This document shows, one piece after another, positions 60,231 through 64,000 of a stretch of DNA of 64,000 nt. This DNA is from Gemmatimonadaceae bacterium. GTDB lineage: Bacteria > Gemmatimonadota > Gemmatimonadetes > Gemmatimonadales > Gemmatimonadaceae. The position numbers and the translations under genes were made by a program. Each line of letters opens with the position of its first letter. The stretch's first letter is position 1. The notes beneath the pieces were generated by a model. The model was not told the origin of the DNA. It was given only the letters and a program-made list of their open reading frames with translations, and did no database searches. The stretch spans positions 1 through 64,000 of the forward strand of contig DASQFN010000011.1 of NCBI GenBank assembly GCA_035633115.1, read 5' to 3'.

Positions 60231-62066
60231 TTGAGCGATCAAACCACGTACGATCGTCGCTCGTTCATGAACTATTTCGCGAGCATTGGACTGAGCTCGA
60301 CACTTCTCCCAGGCGTCCTCTGGGCGCGGATTGCATCGGGTGAAGAAATCACGGTCGCAACGATCGCGAACGCCGAAGAGGTCGCCGGTTTGAAGTTCGA
60401 CGAGGCGGAGCGGGCGATGATGGTCGAGGGCCTCAAGACGCAGGAGCTGCGGCTCGAGGCGCTTCACAAGATTCCACTCGCGAACAGCGTAGCGCCCGCA
60501 ATCGTGTTCAATCCCGTTCCGCCGTGGCGGACGCCGCCGCGCACGGCGAAGAAGGCGATGGTTCGGTCACCCGTTACTGCCCGAGCGGTGCCGTCCAGTC
60601 TCGACGAGCTTGCGTTCCTTCCGGTGACCGAGCTGTCGGACCTCGTCCGTCGCCGAAGAGTCACATCGCTCCAGCTGACGCAGATGTATCTCGCCCGTAT
60701 CAAGCGGTACGATCCGGTGCTCAAGTGCGTTATCACGCTCACAGAGGATCGTGCTATCGCCCAGGCGCGCGCGGCCGACGCGGAAATTTCGCGCGGTCGG
60801 TATCGCGGTCCACTCCACGGAATTCCCTGGGGCGCCAAGGATCTCCTGGCTGTGCGCGGCTACAAGACGACCTGGGGCGCCGGGCCGTACAAGGAGCAGG
60901 TGATCGAGGAAGACGCAACAGTGGTTCAGCGACTCGACAACGCGGGGGCAGTGCTCGTCGCCAAGCTCACACTCGGCGAGCTGGCACAGGGTGACATCTG
61001 GTTTGGTGGCACGACACGAAACCCGTGGAAAGTGGACCAGGGCTCGAGCGGGTCGTCAGCAGGGCCCGCATCGGCCACTGCCGCCGGTCTCGTCGGCTTT
61101 ACGATCGGCAGCGAGACGCTCGGGTCTATCTCGTCACCGTCGACGCGATGTGGTACGACCGGGCTCCGGCCGACTTACGGGCGAGTTCCCAAGACGGGAG
61201 CGATGGCGCTGTCGTGGACAATGGACAAGCTCGGGCCGATTTGCCGAAGCGTCGAGGACTGCGCACTCGTGCTCGACGCTATTCATGGACCGGACGGCAA
61301 AGACACGAGCGTCATCGCGGCGCCGTTCAACTGGAACGCATCGCTCAAGCCGACGACGCTTCGCGTTGGATACGTGAAGGCCGCGTTCGATCTTCCTGTC
61401 ATGGATCCGAAGGACGAAAAGCGCACGCTGCACGCCACGAAGAAATTCGACGATGCCGCGCTTGGCGTGCTGCGAGGGCTTGGCATCAATCTCATCCCCA
61501 TCGACCTGCCGGACCTGCCGTACGACGCGATGCGAATCATTCTCACCGCCGAGGCGGCCGCGGCGTTCGATGAGCTGACGCGCTCGGACCGCGACAAGGA
61601 GATGGTCCAGCAGGGACGATTCGACTGGCCAAACACGTTTCGCACTGCGCGGTTCATTCCAGCCGTGGACTACGTGAACGCAAATCGCGTTCGAAGCAAC
61701 GCGATCCGCGCCTGGGACGAGCTGATGCAGAAGGTGGATGTGATCGTCACGCCAACGGGGGCAGCGAACCTCTTTCAGCTGGTGGCGACGAATCTCACGG
61801 GACACCCAGCCGTGATACTTCCGAACGGTTTCCGCGACGACGGGACGCCGGTGTCGCTGACATTTCTCGGAGGGCTGTTCGAGGAAGCCAGGCTTCTGGC
61901 AGTCGCGAGGGCATATCAGGAGGCGACGAAGTTCCACCTCTCGCGTCCGACAATTCCGCTTACCCCGCGACCGCTCGCGCCGCCGCCGCAGCCGCCTCCG
62001 CCGCCGCCACCAACACCCCCCGCTCCACCAAGCCCTCCCGCCGCGCCGGCGAAAGCCTCGGCATGA
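60231..62066 (+). CDS. amidase signature family enzyme, Tat-exported
   Basis: 611 residues, TTG start with AAGGAG seven bases upstream. A twin-arginine-like signal (YDRRSFMNYFASIGLSSTLLPG) precedes an amidase-signature domain: catalytic Lys in GIPWGAKDLLAVRGYKTTWGA, then the Gly/Ser-rich SSGSSAGPASATAAGLVGFTIGSETLGSI with the cis-Ser and nucleophile Ser, and FRDDGTPVSLTFLGGLFEEARLLAVARAYQ at the end. Unlike GatA it is exported, so it acts on a periplasmic amide. The last 40 residues are a Pro-rich run (PPPQPPPPPPPTPPAPP). No gatB/gatC nearby. Confidence 0.92.
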   Translation: MSDQTTYDRRSFMNYFASIGLSSTLLPGVLWARIASGEEITVATIANAEEVAGLKFDEAERAMMVEGLKTQELRLEALHKIPLANSVAPAIVFNPVPPWRTPPRTAKKAMVRSPVTARAVPSSLDELAFLPVTELSDLVRRRRVTSLQLTQMYLARIKRYDPVLKCVITLTEDRAIAQARAADAEISRGRYRGPLHGIPWGAKDLLAVRGYKTTWGAGPYKEQVIEEDATVVQRLDNAGAVLVAKLTLGELAQGDIWFGGTTRNPWKVDQGSSGSSAGPASATAAGLVGFTIGSETLGSISSPSTRCGTTGLRPTYGRVPKTGAMALSWTMDKLGPICRSVEDCALVLDAIHGPDGKDTSVIAAPFNWNASLKPTTLRVGYVKAAFDLPVMDPKDEKRTLHATKKFDDAALGVLRGLGINLIPIDLPDLPYDAMRIILTAEAAAAFDELTRSDRDKEMVQQGRFDWPNTFRTARFIPAVDYVNANRVRSNAIRAWDELMQKVDVIVTPTGAANLFQLVATNLTGHPAVILPNGFRDDGTPVSLTFLGGLFEEARLLAVARAYQEATKFHLSRPTIPLTPRPLAPPPQPPPPPPPTPPAPPSPPAAPAKASA

Positions 62067-62251
62067 TCCGCAACTGAGTTAACGCAGGTGATCGCGATCC
62101 GATGCAGGTAGAGGCCGTAGTACTGGACGGAGAGCGCGTGCGGCTCGAGGCCCGAATCCGAAGCGCCAATCTCGCTGATTAATGGCCCGCAACGTGCCCT
62201 CTAATCCAGGTCCGCGCGAGGTCGCGCGGCGCCATCCAGGAGGAGGGGCAT

Positions 62252-62614
62252 ATGGGGATCTTCGATAACAAGCCGGGATCGATTTTCGGTAACGATCCGG
62301 ACGGCGGCATTCTCAATCGAAAGAAATCGGACAAGCCGGATTTTTCGGATACGACATCGGGCGCTTCCGGCGCCGGCGGGTCGGCTGCACCCGCAGACTT
62401 CTCGGATGTGTCCAGCGGCGCGTCGACATCGGCGCCCACCGGCGGCGCTGGGCAGATGTATACGGTGAAGAGCGGCGACTCGTTGAGCAAGATCGCCAAG
62501 CGTGTCTACGGTGACGCGAGCAAGTGGCAGCGCATCTACGAAGCCAACCGTGACAAGATCAAGAACCCCGATCTCATTCACCCCGGCCAGGAATTCATGA
62601 TTCCCGACGCCTGA
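62252..62614 (+). CDS. LysM domain protein, 120 aa
   Basis: Preceded by AGGAGGAGG. The N-terminal 65 residues are a Gly/Ser/Asp-rich low-complexity region (SDTTSGASGAGGSAAPADFSD). The C-terminal 50 form one LysM domain: YTVKSGDSLSKIAKRVYGDASKWQRIYEANRDKIKNPDLIHPGQEFMIP, which binds peptidoglycan. No signal peptide is present, as in cytoplasmic YgaU/LysM small proteins where the domain follows a BON domain; here BON is lacking. A lipoprotein gene follows after 22 bases and is likely cotranscribed. Confidence 0.92.
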   Translation: MGIFDNKPGSIFGNDPDGGILNRKKSDKPDFSDTTSGASGAGGSAAPADFSDVSSGASTSAPTGGAGQMYTVKSGDSLSKIAKRVYGDASKWQRIYEANRDKIKNPDLIHPGQEFMIPDA

Positions 62615-62636
62615 CCAACGAATTTCAGGAGAAGCT

Positions 62637-63113
62637 ATGTACCGCCTTACAAGCGCGACACTGTTGCGCGCAGCCACACTTGCACTAATCATCCCCGTCG
62701 TCGCATGCGGGAAAAAGGACGAGGCATACACCGAGCCCAGCGCATCGACTACGACGATTCCGCCCGCTGCTCCGGTCGCCGCAGCGCTCGTAGTCGAGGA
62801 GATAGACGTCGGAAAGGGCCTCAATCCGGACAGGACGCTGAAGGATAAGACCGACGACTTCGCCGTGCGCGATACGATCTACGCCTCGGTCAAGACGGAG
62901 GGAGCTTCGGCCGGCTCGAGGCTCGCTGCGAAATGGACATTCCAGTCAGGGCAGACCGTGAGCGAGTCGTCTCAGAACATTTCCCCGACCGGCGGCGAGA
63001 CCAGGCACGAATTCCACCTCGCGAAAGCGAGTGCGTGGCCAAAGGGTGACTACAAGGTAGAGATTCTGCTCGACGGCGTCTCGGCCGGGACGAAGGATTT
63101 CAGCATCAAGTAA
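62637..63113 (+). CDS. lipoprotein of unknown function, 158 aa
   Basis: AGGAG precedes ATG. Signal peptide ends in lipobox VVAC, followed by GKKDEAYTEPSAS and an Ala/Pro linker. The mature domain is beta-rich: VEEIDVGKGLNPDRTLKDKTDDFAVRDTIYASVKTEGASAGSRLAAKWTFQSGQTVSESSQNISPTGGETRHEFHLAKASAWPKGDYKVEILLDG, which looks like an Ig/transthyretin-like fold. It is paired with the LysM gene and ends at a strong terminator. Function unknown; probably periplasmic. Confidence 0.85.
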   Translation: MYRLTSATLLRAATLALIIPVVACGKKDEAYTEPSASTTTIPPAAPVAAALVVEEIDVGKGLNPDRTLKDKTDDFAVRDTIYASVKTEGASAGSRLAAKWTFQSGQTVSESSQNISPTGGETRHEFHLAKASAWPKGDYKVEILLDGVSAGTKDFSIK

Positions 63114-63134
63114 CCGCGCCCAGCCCGCTGAAAA

Positions 63135-63170
63135 AAAACTCCCGACGCCGGAACCGGCGTCGGGAGTTTT
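63135..63170 (+). terminator. strong intrinsic terminator
   Basis: AACTCCCGACGCCGG pairs perfectly over 15 bases with CCGGCGTCGGGAGTT, with an A-run before and TTTT after. It ends the LysM-lipoprotein operon. The following 200 bases to the cupin gene hold an AT-rich patch (63310-63335) but no promoter I can define. Confidence 0.93.
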
Positions 63171-63376
63171 CACTCGGAGCTTTCGCCCTCAGAAGAACGT
63201 CACGAGCAGAAGTTCCTGCCGCACTCTCAGCAAGAATGGGTTTTGCGGGCAGTCACCATGGCGGGGACGGTCCATGACGACCAGGGCGATGATACACGCC
63301 GCGCCGGAAAATTATGTTTCTACTATATAAATAAAGGACCTCCCTGTCTGTCCAGTTTCCCCACTAGCGAGGCATA

Positions 63377-63760
63377 ATGGCAAGTGAATCAGCTTCGGGC
63401 GGCGCCACGCTCCACCGGTGGGAGGACATGCCGAAGGAGCGCGTCAACGACATGCTCGACAGACGGCTCATCACTGGTGAGCGCGTGATGCTCGCGCACG
63501 TGTATCTGAAGAAGGGATGCATCGTGCCGAAGCATTCGCACGAGAATGAGCAGATCACGTACATCCTCGAGGGGGCGCTAAAATTCCATCTTGGAGAGGA
63601 CCAGCGTGAGAATGTGGTTGTGCACGCTGGGGAGGTGCTCCACATCCCATCGAATCTGCCGCATCAGGCGGAAGCGCTCGAAGATACTGTCGACGTAGAC
63701 GTTTTCAGCCCGCCGCGAGAAGACTGGCTGAACAAAACGGACAGCTACCTCCGGAAATAG
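63377..63760 (+). CDS. cupin domain protein
   Basis: 127 residues; GCGAGG lies four bases before ATG. One conserved cupin barrel: AHVYLKKGCIVPKHSHENEQITYILEGALKFHLG (motif 1, with His-x-His and Glu ligands) and GEVLHIPSNLPHQAEALEDTVDVDVFSP (motif 2, His). It probably binds a metal and acts as a small dioxygenase, isomerase or sensor; members next to an SDR gene often work in sugar or aromatic catabolism. The SDR start follows three bases after its stop, so they form an operon. Confidence 0.92.
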   Translation: MASESASGGATLHRWEDMPKERVNDMLDRRLITGERVMLAHVYLKKGCIVPKHSHENEQITYILEGALKFHLGEDQRENVVVHAGEVLHIPSNLPHQAEALEDTVDVDVFSPPREDWLNKTDSYLRK

Positions 63761-63763
63761 ATC

Positions 63764-64000
63764 GTGGATCTCGGGCTGCGAGGAAAGATCGCGCTCGTTG
63801 CCGCGGCGAGCAGGGGACTTGGACGCGCGGTAGCGGAGGAGCTGGCGGCCGAGGGCGCGTCGCTCGTCATCTGCGCGCGCGGCGAGACGGCGCTGCACGA
63901 AGCTGCAGCTGCCATCAGAGGATCGAGTGGTGTCGAAGTCGAAGCCGTCGCCGCGGATGTCGCGCGCCCGGAAGACGTTGAGAGACTCGTCAAGGCGGCG
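63764..64000 (+). CDS. short-chain dehydrogenase/reductase, N-terminal part
   Basis: GTG 63764, frame open to the right edge; 79 residues visible. MDLGLRGKIALVAAASRGLGRAVAEELAAEGASLVICAR is the SDR nucleotide-binding unit (here AAASRGLG in place of TGxxxGIG), and EAVAADVARPEDVERLV is the adenine-pocket DV segment. The catalytic Tyr-Lys lies outside the window. The CAR motif after strand 2 suggests NADP(H). The AAASRGLG variant is common in one SDR subgroup of 3-oxoacyl-ACP reductase-like enzymes. Confidence 0.92.
   Translation, partial: MDLGLRGKIALVAAASRGLGRAVAEELAAEGASLVICARGETALHEAAAAIRGSSGVEVEAVAADVARPEDVERLVKAA

Noticed and set aside
62102-62182. 26-codon frame between the amidase and the LysM gene (starts MQVEAVVLDGERVRLEARI)
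   Set aside because: Resembles the first strand of GNAT-like proteins but has no ribosome-binding site at proper distance and no downstream continuation; could be a fragment or chance.

Overview
The window is GC-rich, densely coded bacterial chromosome from a Gram-negative (diderm) organism. Several features together fit Gemmatimonadota best, although no rRNA or marker tree is available here to prove it: a PorX-like response regulator with a PglZ domain, many lipoproteins, Sec signal peptides ending in A-Q, two TolB-type beta-propeller proteins, an amidohydrolase-propeller fusion, an S8 and an M28 exopeptidase, a Thermus/Rickettsia-type isocitrate dehydrogenase, and lipid A acyltransferase/MCE genes. 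GTG and TTG starts are common. The only RNA gene seen is one tRNA-Arg(CCG). I see no CRISPR array, prophage or insertion sequence.

Layout. 0-6.2 kb: yebC (partial), a hypothetical gene, then a tight operon of PorX-like regulator, MsbA-like ABC exporter and two glycosyltransferases (cell-envelope glycoconjugates). 6.3-10.6 kb: two exported proteins, one a propeller-amidohydrolase fusion. 10.6-12.5 kb: a decay zone with a remnant of a Ser/Thr kinase-TPR gene, a Phd/ParE-type toxin-antitoxin pair whose toxin looks frameshifted, and a frameshifted lipoprotein gene. 12.7-19.9 kb: DUF1326 protein, sodium:solute symporter, propeller lipoprotein, arylsulfotransferase-like lipoprotein, MOSC protein, and a RES/Xre toxin-antitoxin pair with a near-consensus promoter and operator. 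20-26.8 kb: Tat-exported flavin oxidase; two glycosyltransferases and a lipid A-type acyltransferase; an orphan oligopeptide ABC permease coupled to a PQQ-type sugar dehydrogenase. 26.9-32.4 kb: tyrS, a class A penicillin-binding protein, ilvE and an HNH nuclease.

32.3-37.5 kb is a minus-strand operon: NtrY-like kinase, an unannotated 27-residue membrane peptide, a 108-residue membrane/coiled-coil protein, an NtrC-like sigma-54 activator, an outer-membrane beta-barrel protein and a DUF4390 protein. It looks like an envelope-sensing system. 37.6-43.3 kb: NYN-LOTUS RNA-binding protein, 3-methyladenine glycosylase, a small outer-membrane-like protein, and tdh-kbl for threonine catabolism. 43.3-44 kb holds an inverted-repeat element and a 41-residue Lys/Arg-rich, histone H1-like protein.

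44-46.4 kb is the most interesting stretch: a sigma-54-like promoter, a 50-residue peptide gene, an intrinsic terminator, a zinc metallopeptidase and an ATP-grasp ligase, all on the minus strand with the two enzymes overlapping. This resembles a ribosomal-peptide modification cassette, and I propose it as the candidate new system. 46.5-56 kb: methyltransferase-like protein, mutM, rlmI, HD-GYP protein, then the minus-strand block rho, ruvX, mltG, thiE, an MCE/MlaD-type protein and a subtilisin-like lipoprotein. 56.2-64 kb: tRNA-Arg, icd, M28 peptidase, lipoproteins, a Tat amidase, a LysM protein, a cupin and the start of an SDR dehydrogenase.
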